Positions 49,001-54,529 of a stretch of 60,000 bases of DNA are shown piece after piece (position 1 is the first letter of the stretch; every line of letters starts with the position of its first letter). The notes beneath the pieces are model-generated. The model did not search any database. It was not told the origin of the DNA and worked only from the letters and a program-made list of their open reading frames with translations. A program made the position numbers and the translations under genes. The DNA is from Liolophura sinensis. Its lineage: Eukaryota > Mollusca > Polyplacophora > Chitonida > Chitonidae. The DNA is taken from assembly GCF_032854445.1 (NCBI RefSeq), contig NC_088302.1, positions 36,896,191 to 36,956,190 of the forward strand, written 5' to 3'.

Positions 49001-49218
49001 TTTTGACATTTACTGTGTTTTTTTACTTGTAGAAGTCCATGGTAGTTCCAGCAGCAGCACAGATTCTTTGAATTCTAGCAAGTCTATTGTGAACCAGAAA
49101 GTGGCCCAGTTCCAGGAGCGGGCCCAGTCAGCCGCCTCTTCCCCACACATTGACGGTCACAGGCGAAGTGCCCCACAACCACCCACTTACTGTAATATAG
49201 GGGTGGGAAGTAAGGGAG
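12635..49218 (+). CDS. ARHGAP26: GRAF-family RhoGAP (BAR-PH-RhoGAP), 3'-incomplete
   Basis: Rho GTPase-activating protein of the GRAF group (vertebrate ARHGAP26, ARHGAP10, ARHGAP42; OPHN1 is the sister). Family role: BAR-PH binds curved PI(4,5)P2 membranes, and the GAP domain switches off RhoA/Cdc42 in endocytosis and adhesion turnover. Twenty-three exons give 709 codons: 12635-12788, 18736-18831, 23572-23633, 24722-24793, 25390-25488, 31839-31949, 33196-33238, 33879-33940, 34721-34795, 38126-38195, 38675-38772, 39164-39207, 41176-41232, 41611-41689, 43472-43505, 43753-43815, 44014-44088, 44678-44765, 45029-45087, 46183-46285, 46924-47083, 47588-47825, 49033-49218; further small exons follow. 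BAR about 1-235, PH about 268-372, RhoGAP about 386-568 with arginine finger R415 (GLYRVVG) and N529 ([12 protein letters not shown]). Closer to GRAF than OPHN1 ([16 protein letters not shown]). The ARHGAP26 symbol is provisional: an invertebrate single-copy gene may be co-orthologous to three vertebrate genes. Confidence 0.93.
16875..17130 (+). repeat. Dispersed repeat family A, copy 1
   Basis: About 250 bp alignable by eye with 46465-46725, e.g. aatatgatggtttaccaatg, aactaacaagtaaatta and gggatcagaacc. Family not recognised. Confidence 0.75.
17993..18013. repeat. C-rich run
   Basis: Twelve C, one A, nine or so C before aga; preceded by an A-run. Possible G-quadruplex or i-motif former. Confidence 0.85.
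18736..18831 (+). CDS. ARHGAP26: GRAF exon 2, BAR domain (residues 52-83)
   Basis: Acceptor ttttttttcccccccag. Encodes [20 protein letters not shown] followed by [11 protein letters not shown]; human has FADSLNEFKFQCIG and ETDDE. Donor GTAAGA, phase 1. Confidence 0.95.
18971..19011. repeat. (TA)n microsatellite
   Basis: Nearly pure TA interrupted once by tac, about 140 bp after GRAF exon 2. Confidence 0.95.
19235..19456 (+). mobile_element. SINE, diverged head
   Basis: tttcctcccaccaggatgtt, then tataagtgaaatattcttga and an aaacaaataaataaac tail; upstream about 100 bp resemble a decayed head. Confidence 0.7.
20960..21222 (+). mobile_element. SINE with tRNA head
   Basis: Head ggtgctgtggtaatgtagtt, B box gcgagttcaagtccagctca, diverged body, then an aacaaataaatgg tail. 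Confidence 0.7.
21511..21857. repeat. 29-bp minisatellite
   Basis: About 12 units, each a T-rich part plus cctaggttacatgtatactt, with few substitutions, in GRAF intron 2. Confidence 0.95.
23078..23322 (+). mobile_element. Near full-length SINE
   Basis: Head gggggcctccatggcctagg, B box tgagttcaagtcttcttctc, complete body and tail (aaacaccaatcaaataaata). Flanks aaaacgctta and gaaacactta may be a decayed target duplication. Confidence 0.85.
23572..23633 (+). CDS. ARHGAP26: GRAF exon 3, BAR domain (residues 84-104)
   Basis: Encodes [20 protein letters not shown] and M; human has ARSLQEFATVLRNLEDERIR. Acceptor tttttttttcataatttcag, donor GTAAGT, phase 0. Confidence 0.95.
24520..24660 (+). mobile_element. 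SINE fragment
   Basis: Body and tail (tttcctcccaccataatggt; gagtacggcgtaaaacatca), about 60 bp before GRAF exon 4. Confidence 0.85.
24722..24793 (+). CDS. ARHGAP26: GRAF exon 4, BAR domain (residues 105-128)
   Basis: 72 nt, phase 0-0. Encodes [20 protein letters not shown] then GGAK; human has SEVLITPLEKFRKEQIGAAK. A sense SINE ends about 60 bp upstream of its acceptor. Confidence 0.94.
25235..25378 (+). mobile_element. SINE fragment
   Basis: Body and long AAATAAAT tail ending about 10 bp before the exon 5 acceptor. A different, diverged repeat (25020-25230) precedes it. Confidence 0.8.
25390..25488 (+). CDS. ARHGAP26: GRAF exon 5, BAR domain (residues 129-161)
   Basis: 99 nt, phase 0-0. 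Encodes [20 protein letters not shown] and then [13 protein letters not shown]; human has EKHLNLSSKKKESQLQE. Donor GTAGGT. Another sense SINE ends just before the acceptor. Confidence 0.94.
26629..26803. repeat. 24-bp minisatellite
   Basis: About seven units ending gagttggtaacatgccctga, slightly variable in length. Confidence 0.9.
27225..27873. mobile_element. 649-bp CpG-rich DNA transposon with perfect 18-bp inverted ends
   Basis: caggcagcgaaatttggc at 27225-27242 is the exact reverse complement of gccaaatttcgctgcctg at 27856-27873. TGTAG flanks both ends (27220-27224 and 27874-27878), a 5-bp target duplication. Both subterminal regions carry CGGTTACG/CGTAACCG boxes in both orientations. 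The centre has no transposase, so it is non-autonomous; the superfamily is unassigned. Confidence 0.85.
29680..29795 (+). mobile_element. SINE fragment
   Basis: tgccccgtttcctctcgccg and cttataagtgaagtattcta; diverged tail. Confidence 0.65.
31155..31290 (+). mobile_element. tRNA-like SINE of another type (tentative)
   Basis: ctttggtggtctaatggtta resembles a tRNA A-box region, followed by an unrelated body. The B box is weak and no tail is clear. Confidence 0.3.
31496..31836. repeat. About 20-bp minisatellite ending at the exon 6 acceptor
   Basis: Variable units of catttgttgctcatgatatc and ccatttgctgctatgatgt, about 17 in all. The last unit supplies the tttgttgcag acceptor. Confidence 0.9.
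31839..31949 (+). CDS. ARHGAP26: GRAF exon 6, BAR domain (residues 162-198)
   Basis: Encodes [20 protein letters not shown] and then [17 protein letters not shown]; human has FKVQEVQERKMFEFVEP. The acceptor ttgttgcag is the last unit of an intronic minisatellite. Donor GTAAGT, phase 0. Confidence 0.95.
32650..32795 (+). mobile_element. SINE fragment
   Basis: tttcctcccattataatgct, tgaaatattcttgagtacag, then an aaaataaataaag tail. Confidence 0.75.
33196..33238 (+). CDS. ARHGAP26: GRAF exon 7, BAR domain (residues 199-212)
   Basis: 43 nt encoding [14 protein letters not shown] and the first base of G; human has LLAFLQGLFTFYHHG. Acceptor tttttttatccag, donor GTAAGC. Confidence 0.93.
33879..33940 (+). 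CDS. ARHGAP26: GRAF exon 8, end of BAR domain (residues 213-233)
   Basis: Encodes [20 protein letters not shown] and K; human has GYELAKDFGDFKTQLTISIQ. Acceptor cattacag, donor GTTTGT. Confidence 0.93.
34130..34290 (+). mobile_element. SINE fragment
   Basis: Starts at gggaacgtgggaaggcctac, body through ttctcccaccatgttgctgg, tail aatgaataaataaataaac. Confidence 0.8.
34395..34580 (+). repeat. Dispersed repeat family B, copy 2
   Basis: tcctgattttgagagttctg, gggtaggatgatattctac, ttttgtgacatatattctaa. Confidence 0.65.
34721..34795 (+). CDS. ARHGAP26: GRAF exon 9, BAR-PH linker (residues 234-258)
   Basis: 75 nt, phase 0-0. Encodes [20 protein letters not shown] then EVRGT; human has TRNRFEGTRSEVESLMKKMK. 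Acceptor tctgttccag, donor GTAAAT. Confidence 0.92.
34796..38125 (+). other. GRAF intron 9
   Basis: 3.3 kb; holds the candidate microexon at 36586-36606 and otherwise only unannotated AT-rich sequence. Confidence 0.5.
36586..36606 (+). CDS. ARHGAP26: Candidate 21-nt microexon of GRAF (LQALTEM)
   Basis: In the 3.3-kb intron 9, the 21 nt ctacaggcgctgacagaaatg (less its last bases) encode LQALTEM, flanked by a catag acceptor after a T-rich tract and a GTAGGT donor. It is phase 0-0, like its neighbours, so it would insert seven residues between the BAR and PH domains. Splice support is from sequence only. Confidence 0.4.
38126..38195 (+). CDS. ARHGAP26: GRAF exon 10, start of PH domain (residues 259-281)
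   Basis: Encodes [20 protein letters not shown] followed by [11 protein letters not shown] is the PH beta-1 strand (human EGYLYVQEK). Acceptor tttgtacag, donor GTAAGT, phase 1. Confidence 0.94.
38675..38772 (+). CDS. ARHGAP26: GRAF exon 11, PH domain (residues 282-314)
   Basis: Encodes [20 protein letters not shown] and [13 protein letters not shown]; human has FGTSWVKHYCTYQRDSKQIT and MVPFDQ. Donor GTAAGT, phase 0. Confidence 0.94.
39164..39207 (+). CDS. ARHGAP26: GRAF exon 12, PH domain (residues 315-328)
   Basis: 44 nt encoding [14 protein letters not shown] and two bases of R; human has ESVILKSCTRR. Acceptor tttttaag, donor GTGAGT, phase 2. Confidence 0.9.
39289..40973. mobile_element. 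Candidate 1.7-kb TA-flanked inverted-repeat element
   Basis: The ends, including TA, match at 21 of 23 positions as inverted repeats (39287-39309 and 40953-40975). The target dinucleotide TA suggests a Tc1/mariner-like class. It contains a 45-bp minisatellite and two unidentified open frames (39770-40246 plus; 40249-40644 minus). The minus frame has [15 protein letters not shown], vaguely zinc-finger-like; no transposase was recognised. Confidence 0.6.
39445..39714. repeat. 45-bp minisatellite, six units
   Basis: Exact 45-bp spacing of gcttca at 39445, 39490, 39535, 39580, 39625 and 39670; the unit includes ctattctcctaccaccaaca. Confidence 0.97.
41176..41232 (+). CDS. ARHGAP26: GRAF exon 13, PH domain (residues 329-347)
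   Basis: Encodes [19 protein letters not shown] plus two bases of R; human has [20 protein letters not shown]. Acceptor atttttgtag, donor GTATGT. Confidence 0.96.
41611..41689 (+). CDS. ARHGAP26: GRAF exon 14, end of PH domain (residues 348-374)
   Basis: Encodes [20 protein letters not shown] and AMDGKEP, the PH C-terminal helix (human [20 protein letters not shown]). Acceptor gacctgcag, donor GTAAGT, phase 0. Confidence 0.97.
41877..42850. mobile_element. 974-bp TA-flanked MITE-like element
   Basis: The sequence from ctgtaaatgcctttttattc (41877-41896) is exactly inverted at 42831-42850, with TA on both outer sides. Imperfect complementarity continues inward (cgcgggcataaactttcgc side against ccgcgagtgttagtacc side). 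No transposase frame. Confidence 0.8.
42882..43040 (+). mobile_element. SINE head interrupted by a minisatellite
   Basis: Head gggggcgctctgtggctgag and B box gcgagttcaagtctgcttat are present. The body breaks off near 43030, where the 27-bp tandem repeat starts. Confidence 0.75.
43033..43340. repeat. 27-bp minisatellite
   Basis: About 11 units containing ttgttgtgaacattggaaaa and catgcag. As 27 is divisible by 3, long open frames arise on both strands; they are artefacts of the repeat. Confidence 0.96.
43472..43505 (+). CDS. ARHGAP26: GRAF exon 15, PH-RhoGAP linker (residues 375-385)
   Basis: 34 nt encoding [11 protein letters not shown]; human begins VYNSNKD here. Acceptor ttatcatgtag, donor GTAAGT, phase 1. 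Confidence 0.88.
43753..43815 (+). CDS. ARHGAP26: GRAF exon 16, start of RhoGAP domain (residues 386-406)
   Basis: Encodes [20 protein letters not shown] and R; human has LDSIGFSIIRKCIHAVETRG. Donor GTATGC, phase 1. Confidence 0.95.
44014..44088 (+). CDS. ARHGAP26: GRAF exon 17, RhoGAP arginine-finger exon (residues 407-431)
   Basis: Encodes [20 protein letters not shown] then TTMGL. The Arg of GLYRVVG (R415) is the catalytic arginine finger of RhoGAPs, so the domain looks catalytically competent. Acceptor ctgaatttaatag, donor GTGAGT. Confidence 0.97.
44678..44765 (+). CDS. ARHGAP26: GRAF exon 18, RhoGAP domain (residues 432-460)
   Basis: Encodes [20 protein letters not shown] and ITSAIKSYL; human has EWEIKTITSALKTYLR. 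Acceptor ccatttggtag, donor GTCAGT, phase 2. Confidence 0.96.
45029..45087 (+). CDS. ARHGAP26: GRAF exon 19, RhoGAP domain (residues 461-480)
   Basis: Encodes [20 protein letters not shown], the conserved LPEPLM motif of RhoGAPs. Acceptor gtcttttgtag, donor GTAAGT, phase 1. Confidence 0.97.
45160..45356. mobile_element. 197-bp palindromic MITE
   Basis: Left end ccgtatttcacctaaagttt and the reverse complement of the right end (cagtacttcaccttaagttt) match at 17 of 20 positions; TA flanks both ends. The ends resemble those of the 39289 element. Confidence 0.65.
45442..45698 (+). mobile_element. Full-length SINE with 9-bp target duplication
   Basis: Head ggggtctgtggccgagggcg, B box gtgagttcaaatcttcctct, full body and tail. 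AGTATATTA occurs on both sides (45433-45441 and 45699-45707). Confidence 0.85.
45970..46253 (+). repeat. Fourfold 71-bp tandem duplication of exon 20 acceptor and 5' part
   Basis: Copies begin at 45970, 46041, 46112 and 46183, exactly 71 bp apart. Each contains the T-rich tract, a cag acceptor and the coding start (aacaatgtaagacattacgt in the last two). The first copy is the most diverged. Only the fourth is joined to the rest of exon 20. Confidence 0.95.
46183..46285 (+). CDS. ARHGAP26: GRAF exon 20, RhoGAP domain (residues 481-514)
   Basis: Encodes [20 protein letters not shown] and [14 protein letters not shown]; human has EIHSLVHRLPEKNRQMLQLL. Donor GTAAGT, phase 2. Three extra copies of its acceptor and first part lie immediately upstream (45970-46182); only this copy continues into the full exon. 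Confidence 0.95.
46465..46725 (+). repeat. Dispersed repeat family A, copy 2
   Basis: Same order of words as copy 1 (aatatgatagtttaccaatg, ggaagcatcattttgagttg, tggatcagaacc), same orientation, in the intron before exon 21. Confidence 0.75.
46924..47083 (+). CDS. ARHGAP26: GRAF exon 21, end of RhoGAP domain (residues 515-568)
   Basis: Encodes [40 protein letters not shown] and [15 protein letters not shown]529 in VANLG is the conserved GAP-domain Asn. The donor GTCTGT is weaker than its neighbours; reading through it gives VCGRRS and a TAA, a possible truncated isoform ending right after the GAP domain. Confidence 0.95.
47588..47825 (+). CDS. ARHGAP26: GRAF exon 22, Gly/Ser-rich linker with two in-frame donors
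   Basis: Encodes [20 protein letters not shown] followed by a Gly-rich GGGGGDRGR stretch, [11 protein letters not shown] and [21 protein letters not shown] matches human IFNTVPD. Two donors, GTATTT after 47798 and GTAGGC after 47825, both leave phase 1, so use of one or the other adds or drops nine residues. Confidence 0.88.
47891..47905 (+). CDS. ARHGAP26: Candidate 15-nt microexon in GRAF linker
   Basis: gattcagcagtcgta lies between a ctcattttag acceptor and a GTAAGT donor and is phase 1-1, adding GFSSR. The intron before it would be only 65-92 nt. Prediction from splice consensus only. Confidence 0.35.
48080..48169 (+). CDS. ARHGAP26: Weak candidate 90-nt cassette exon in GRAF linker
   Basis: An open, phase 1-1 segment beginning [20 protein letters not shown], with a CAAG|GTATGG donor. 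The acceptor (gcgtattcag) has a poor pyrimidine tract, so this is only a possibility. Confidence 0.22.
49033..49218 (+). CDS. ARHGAP26: GRAF exon 23, Ser/Pro-rich linker (residues 648-709)
   Basis: 186 nt, phase 1-1. Encodes [20 protein letters not shown] then [19 protein letters not shown] and [19 protein letters not shown] is a likely SH3 or phospho-dependent docking segment. Acceptor gtttttttacttgtag, donor GTAAGT. No close vertebrate match, as expected for the fast-evolving linker. Confidence 0.8.
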
Positions 49219-49497
49219 GTAAGTCAGCTCAGCACAAAATGTAGTACTTTATAAATGTACTGGTGAGGAGTTATACAGTAAACTATATGTGTTTAGGATT
49301 TCTCATTTTCTTATTTTTATTATTTTGGTATTTTCCTTCTGTTCTTATTTGGTAAAAAAGTTTTTTGTTCATATCTTTATACCAGAATCAAGCAGTATAA
49401 ACCCCATTTGGTTTTTCTTTCAATTTTTTTTTCCACATATTTTATTATGCCTTTCCCTTGGGTTTATAAGTAAAAAAAGTTATGTTTTTTTTCTCAG

Positions 49498-49530
49498 GTG
49501 GTATCAAGGGTCTATCAAATACTCAGCTAG
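49498..49530 (+). CDS. ARHGAP26: Candidate 33-nt cassette exon in GRAF linker
   Basis: Encodes GGIKGLSNTQL in phase 1-1. The acceptor is strong (tatgttttttttctcag); the donor is GTGACT. Small, in frame and well placed. Confidence 0.5.
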   Translation: MVSRVYQILS

Positions 49531-49780
49531 GTGACTTCATGAGTTTGCACCTCTATTAAACCATCAGGTGCTATTGTTGCAAATTGCATTATTACTTTGA
49601 AACACTAGTGAAACAGTGTAATTCAATAGGTTGACAAGACAAGTGACTTAGCTGTTGATTTGATAGGTTCTGATAGTACTTTAAATGATTGAGTTTGAAA
49701 GAAGCGATATTTTATTTAGCTATAAGGTACTACATATCAGTACATGTCCATTATCATGTTTTGGTGGTGATTTCCTACAG

Positions 49781-49852
49781 CAGGAGAGAGAGCAGTGGTG
49801 AAATCCAGAGTAAAGGTTCTAGAGTTAGATAGCTCTCCGAAAGTCCCTCGAG
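49781..49852 (+). CDS. ARHGAP26: Candidate 72-nt cassette exon in GRAF linker
   Basis: Encodes AGERAVVKSRVKVLELDSSP then KVPR, phase 1-1. The acceptor is a tandem NAGNAG (cagcag), so one residue could be dropped. Donor GTTTGT. Basic residues followed by SSP suggest a phosphorylation site. Confidence 0.5.
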
Positions 49853-50138
49853 GTTTGTGCAACAAAGGGAGACAACTGTCAGATCGGCGGGGTTGGGGGA
49901 GGGGTGGATCTGAAGTTGTATCCACTGTAGAACTCTGCTGATATAATGCTGGTGGTTGGAGCTATTCGTAGTCATAAACTTGGAGATGTGGACTGGGTAT
50001 CATGTAAGCATGCTGTGTATCTCTCATTGTCTTGTAGCCGATAATTCTACAGACTTCACACTTATGAAGCCAATCTTGCACCTTTCTAGTCGCCATATTG
50101 GTACTCTCCTTTGGTTGTAACATCTTGTCCTGATATAG

Positions 50139-50192
50139 GGAGCGCAGACAGAGAACGAAATACAGAAAACTTGATGCTTGAGCATTGTTACG
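50139..50192 (+). CDS. ARHGAP26: Candidate 54-nt cassette exon in GRAF linker
   Basis: Encodes GSADRERNTENLMLEHCY in phase 1-1 after a gtcctgatatag acceptor; donor GTAGTT. Hydrophilic and in frame, but the splice sites are moderate. Confidence 0.35.
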
Positions 50193-50674
50193 GTAGTTTC
50201 ATTTTATCGCCTAGCTGCCTTAATAGACCTTATATTTCTAGGTTTGTTCTACAAGACCTGACTTTGTACATGTTGTCAGTAACGTCCCATCATAATTCTG
50301 GTATTATGAACCTACACTTTAGTGACACCACCTATGCACCAACATTTCATGATCCTGGCATGCATTATTATTATTTCCTTACATTAATGACATATGTCAG
50401 GTCTTCACAAAATATTAAGAAGGCCTATTCTTAAAGTGAAAAACCTTTAGTCAGCCATGTCATCTGATATGGATTGTCTTGTATGCAGGTTGAGAAATTG
50501 ATTTTCCAAATGAGACTTTTGCCTTTGCTTCAGAGCAAAGTATAAGAAATTTGGGTTCTACAGTAGGTAAATACTTGAGGTATAGCAGAAAAATGGACAA
50601 ACATTCCAGCTGCTTATTGGTGCTGTATACTTCTCCTATGCAGTTTATAAAGATAGGTAAACCATGACTTTGAA

Positions 50675-50885
50675 TGAAACATGAATTTTGACCATGACTA
50701 ACTTGTCCATTTTTCCTGATTCTGAGAGTTCTGTTGAGTTTAGAAAAGTGTTGTGAGGTCTGCTTGGAACATGGGATGTTGTAAGTTTCAGCACCAAAAA
50801 TATTTTGTGACATTTATTTGCGTCTGAAAATGCACATTTGCTGGCGAAATTATAGGTCTTTTAGTGTAAGGGGTATATTCCGACT
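50675..50885 (+). repeat. Dispersed repeat family B, copy 3
   Basis: tcctgattctgagagttctg, atattttgtgacatttattt, gcgaaattataggtctttta. All three copies are on the plus strand. Confidence 0.65.
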
Positions 50886-51539
50886 ATTATAGTGATTGGT
50901 TATATCAATTCTGCAAGTTTATGTGCACTGTGAAGTTTTTTGTCAACATGGGTTGTTAAAACTTCATTTAGGTGTAAACACCTGCCATTTGAGGACATGT
51001 CATGTTGCTCTCTCTGTACATGTATCATTAACAAGGTGATGGGACTGTGTAATACCTGTTGATTGAGCCAGCTTGGTACATGTGTACTTATAGGGCTTTG
51101 TATATACATCTGTGTCAAGGGGAGGCAGGTAGTGGAGGATTATACCATTATCTAAGTACCATGATTGATGTGAGGAAGGATTAGGTAAACAGATTATCCT
51201 GGTGTGTTGAAAGTGAAGTTTTTTTGTTAAAGGCTGGTTTACAATTTTTGTGACTTGTTGTTCAGTACGATGCTTGATCAGTCATTTATGTAAATCATGG
51301 AGTAACCATTTTCTTTTTCACACCAGCTACATTTATGTACATATTTCTTGTTTTTCACTAAAATAGAATACATTGTTCTGCAAAAAATGCTGTAATAAGG
51401 TTTAGCTCTGTAATGAAATGAAAGCATACAAGTAGTTACATACAACTTATAGCGTCTATGATTTAATATAAGTTAGGTGTTTTGACTGCATATGTCAGTC
51501 TACTCATGTCAGGTTAGAAAATGGCATCTTTTGGCATGT

Positions 51540-51727
51540 GGGCCCGGTTTCACGAAACTTCTTAAGTTATTTTGCTTCAGCAATGGTGTGTTGCTTAAGT
51601 AACATAATACTATACTTAGGAACGTTTGACTTAAGTCTTGTCGTGAAACACTCCATCCTAGACTTAGACAGAAAAACTCCGACTTATGAATTTACTGGAC
51701 TTTAGGAAATTTCGTGAAACCGGGCCC
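51540..51727. mobile_element. 188-bp inverted-repeat element with GGGCCCGGTTTCACGAAA ends
   Basis: gggcccggtttcacgaaa at the left end is exactly inverted at 51710-51727. The interior also contains inverted cttaagt/acttaag-type words. No clear target duplication. A fragment at 28650 (ggggccgatactacaaagcc) may be a distant relative. Confidence 0.75.
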
Positions 51728-51911
51728 AGTAGTCTTCAGCTTAACTCTTCAAATGGAAATTCAAATGAAATAAGGCAGAAGGACAATTAGTAAACACTTT
51801 AATCAAGAGTATTGATGATTAAAGCGCTTAGTAATATGGGAGACTAGAATGCTGAAATCCTGTTTTCACTGAAGTGATGATGAATTTGTAACTCATTTCA
51901 TTCTACACTAG

Positions 51912-52026
51912 GCTTGTCTGGATCTATTGTCTGGAGTCCTTTCATGTCTTGATTCAGCCATAGTCTGTTTTGTACTGGTTGCTGTACGATTAGCTACATT
52001 TATGTATGCTGCTTTTTGCCTGAATG
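51912..52026 (+). CDS. Possible hydrophobic exon, phase-incompatible with upstream exons
   Basis: Between a ttctacactag acceptor and a GAATG|GTATGT donor, one frame is fully open and hydrophobic (ACLDLLSGVLSCLDSAIVCF, then VLVAVRLATFMYAAFCLN). It ends in phase 1 but needs phase 0 at entry; in the phase 1 set by upstream exons it stops after 13 codons (GLSGSIVWSPFMS). It may be noncoding, a poison exon, or part of an unseen isoform. Confidence 0.2.
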
Positions 52027-52618
52027 GTATGTGAAAAGCTTTGTCTCTCTCGCATATAAACATATCAGAGTCTGTCAGACTCTAATTTTTCACTTGAAAT
52101 GAGGTTTAAATTTGAAACTGCTTGCTGCAAACTATCATTTTGCCAAATGCTTACAGAATATCTTGCTTCTTGAACATGAACAGAATTGCTGAGTTTCATG
52201 CAGAGTCATTTGTGAAGATTTGTTGTGCAAAGAATAGCGCATTTTGTTCAGAGGTGCTAATTGAAGTTAAATAATGTTTATGAAGTTTGTGCAGTAAGTC
52301 TACTTGTATTTTGATCCCTTAAACTCAGTGCTATGCATACAACTTCTGTTCTTATTGAATGTCACTTTATAACCTTTATTGAACGAGCAGTTAAATGCAG
52401 CTTCAAAAGTATAAAATGAGTTGCAACTTCATTTGTATGGAGAGCTTTTCTGAATGCCTTGATGGATGAAAAAACTTTATTCTTTAGTGATATATGAATT
52501 TTATATATATACATGTAAGTGTATAGAAAATAGATGTACAAGTATGAGTAATTTACAAATGTGTTTAAAAATGCTTAGGACAAAATGCAGATAATGTGTA
52601 AGGTTTGATGGATTTCAG

Positions 52619-52657
52619 ACTCCCTTGAGAAGCCCCAAAGATCCTCTTTTTCCATTG
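52619..52657 (+). CDS. ARHGAP26: GRAF duplicated 39-nt exon, copy A
   Basis: Encodes DSLEKPQRSSFSI, phase 1-1, between gatggatttcag and GTAAGT. Its 3' half and donor are clearly related to 53995-54033. KPQRSSFS resembles a basophilic-kinase or 14-3-3 type site; that reading is inference. Confidence 0.65.
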
Positions 52658-52729
52658 GTAAGTTAATCTTATTTGCCTTGGTAAGAAGAAGTGGGCTTTG
52701 TCGTTAGCAGTGTGGGCTTCAGTCTATTG

Positions 52730-53830
52730 AACATTGTAAATATCTGATTACAGTACATCTTGAAGTCTACCTAAAGCCATGATTGCACTTTACCTTACTC
52801 CTAATCAGCTGCGTACATCTTGAACTCCACCTCGAGTCTTGATTACACTTAACACACTTTTAATCATCAGCTTACATCTTGGACTCGCCTGTCATGCCAT
52901 GATTACATTTCACTTACTTCTAGTAATCCGCATACATCTACATTTTGTGCTCTCTCTCAAACCATATTTACACATCACTTACTTCTATTTCTAGTCATTT
53001 TCTTACATGTACATCTGGATCTTCACATAAAGCCTTGATAAAGCTCTTGCTACGTAAAATTGAATGCTTACATTTTGTACTCCATGTCAAGCAGTGGTTT
53101 GACTTCAACTGCTTTAAATCATGTACATCTTGAACTCGCTACCAAGCAGTTGTTTCACTTAGCTACTTCTAATCATCTGCTTACACCTTGACCTCCACCT
53201 CAAGCCATGGTTACACCTCATTTTCTTTCTAATTATGAGGATAAAATATCTGTGTATATGTACATCTTGTTTTTTTTTTACCTGTGAAGCCATGATTAAA
53301 ACTTACCTACTTATAATAATCTGCTTGCATCTTGAACTCACCACAGGCCATGATTACACCTCACAAACTTCTAATCATCTGCTTACATGTTACAGTGTTC
53401 ATCAAGCCATGATACATCGTACCTACATACCATAATCTGCTTGCATCTTGAACTCACTACAGGCCATGATTACACCTCACAAACTTCTAATCATCTGCTT
53501 ACATGTTACAGTGTTCATCAAGCCAAGATACATCGTACCTACATACCATAATCTGCTTGCATCTCGAACTCACTACAGGCCATGATTACACCTCACAAAC
53601 TTCTAATCATCTGCTTACATGTTACAGTGTTCATCAAGCCATGATTATATCTTACCTACTTATAATAATCTGCTTTCGTCTTGAACTCCCTGCAGGCCAT
53701 GATTACACTTCACAAACTTCTAATTATCTACTTACGTGTTACACTGTTCCTCAAGCCATGATTACAATCACTGTTTCTGGCCCTGTGCTTTCATCTTACA
53801 TTCTACCTGAAGCCACCTACTTACAATGAA
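52730..53830. repeat. Diverged minisatellite between the duplicated exons
   Basis: Units of about 58 bp built from cttctaatcatctgcttaca, cttgaactc and caagccatgattacac. The 53320-53740 part repeats as 116-117-bp dimers (53321, 53437, 53553, 53670). Shares ctgcttacatcttac-type words with the 54.5-59.7 kb array and is probably an older part of it. Confidence 0.85.
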
Positions 53831-53994
53831 CATTCAACCTCAAATTGTAGCTACAGTTGGTCTTCCTTTTTTCGATTCACAAAGTGACAAATGTCCAAGA
53901 AATCATTCATTGGGTCCTGAATTATTTATTTGTGTGAGGGTCAAGGACACTGCTCCCATGTTGGATGTATTGTATCAGATTTAATAAATTTCAG

Positions 53995-54033
53995 CAGCAG
54001 TCCAGAAGCCCCAACGATCTTTTATTTCTGTTG
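53995..54033 (+). CDS. ARHGAP26: GRAF duplicated 39-nt exon, copy B
   Basis: Encodes AAVQKPQRSFISV, phase 1-1, with the same length and donor (GTAAGT) as copy A. The acceptor is a triple NAG (cagcagcag), which allows loss of one or two residues. Confidence 0.65.
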
Positions 54034-54529
54034 GTAAGTGAAGCTTATTTGCTGCAAACGCCTATTAAACAGTCTATTAAACATTCCAGACATTTTCTGT
54101 AACTGCACATTCCATGGATTAAAAGCTGTGATAACAGCCTCCTCTTCGTGAACAAGTACCTGTACTTGTAGATCACCAGTTTAAACGTTACACTCCACCA
54201 AGCCATTATTGCATTTCGCCCAATTCAAATCATCTTGTTGTCTCCATACCTGTATATATATCTGTAATGTTCTCCATGAAATTTTGTTCTCCTGATGATG
54301 GCAAAATAAAGTGCCGAGTCAAAATGAGTCTTTCGTTTTGTGGAGCTACACTACTTGTGTAGTACATTAAACTAATCAGTGGAACACAAGGTTTACCTGT
54401 AATCATTTTCTTACATTGTAGACTACCTGTCTTCATGATTTAACTTCACTTTCATGTTCATGTTCACGTACTTGTAAGAAGCTGTTTACACCTTTAATAC
54501 ATCCCACATGGTTACAGTTCTCCTAGTTC

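Noticed and set aside
53235-53829. Open frames of 66 and 108 codons with repeated peptides (LHLELTTGHDYTSQ)
   Set aside because: Products of the diverged satellite; no start context, no splice support, and lying between two linker exons.
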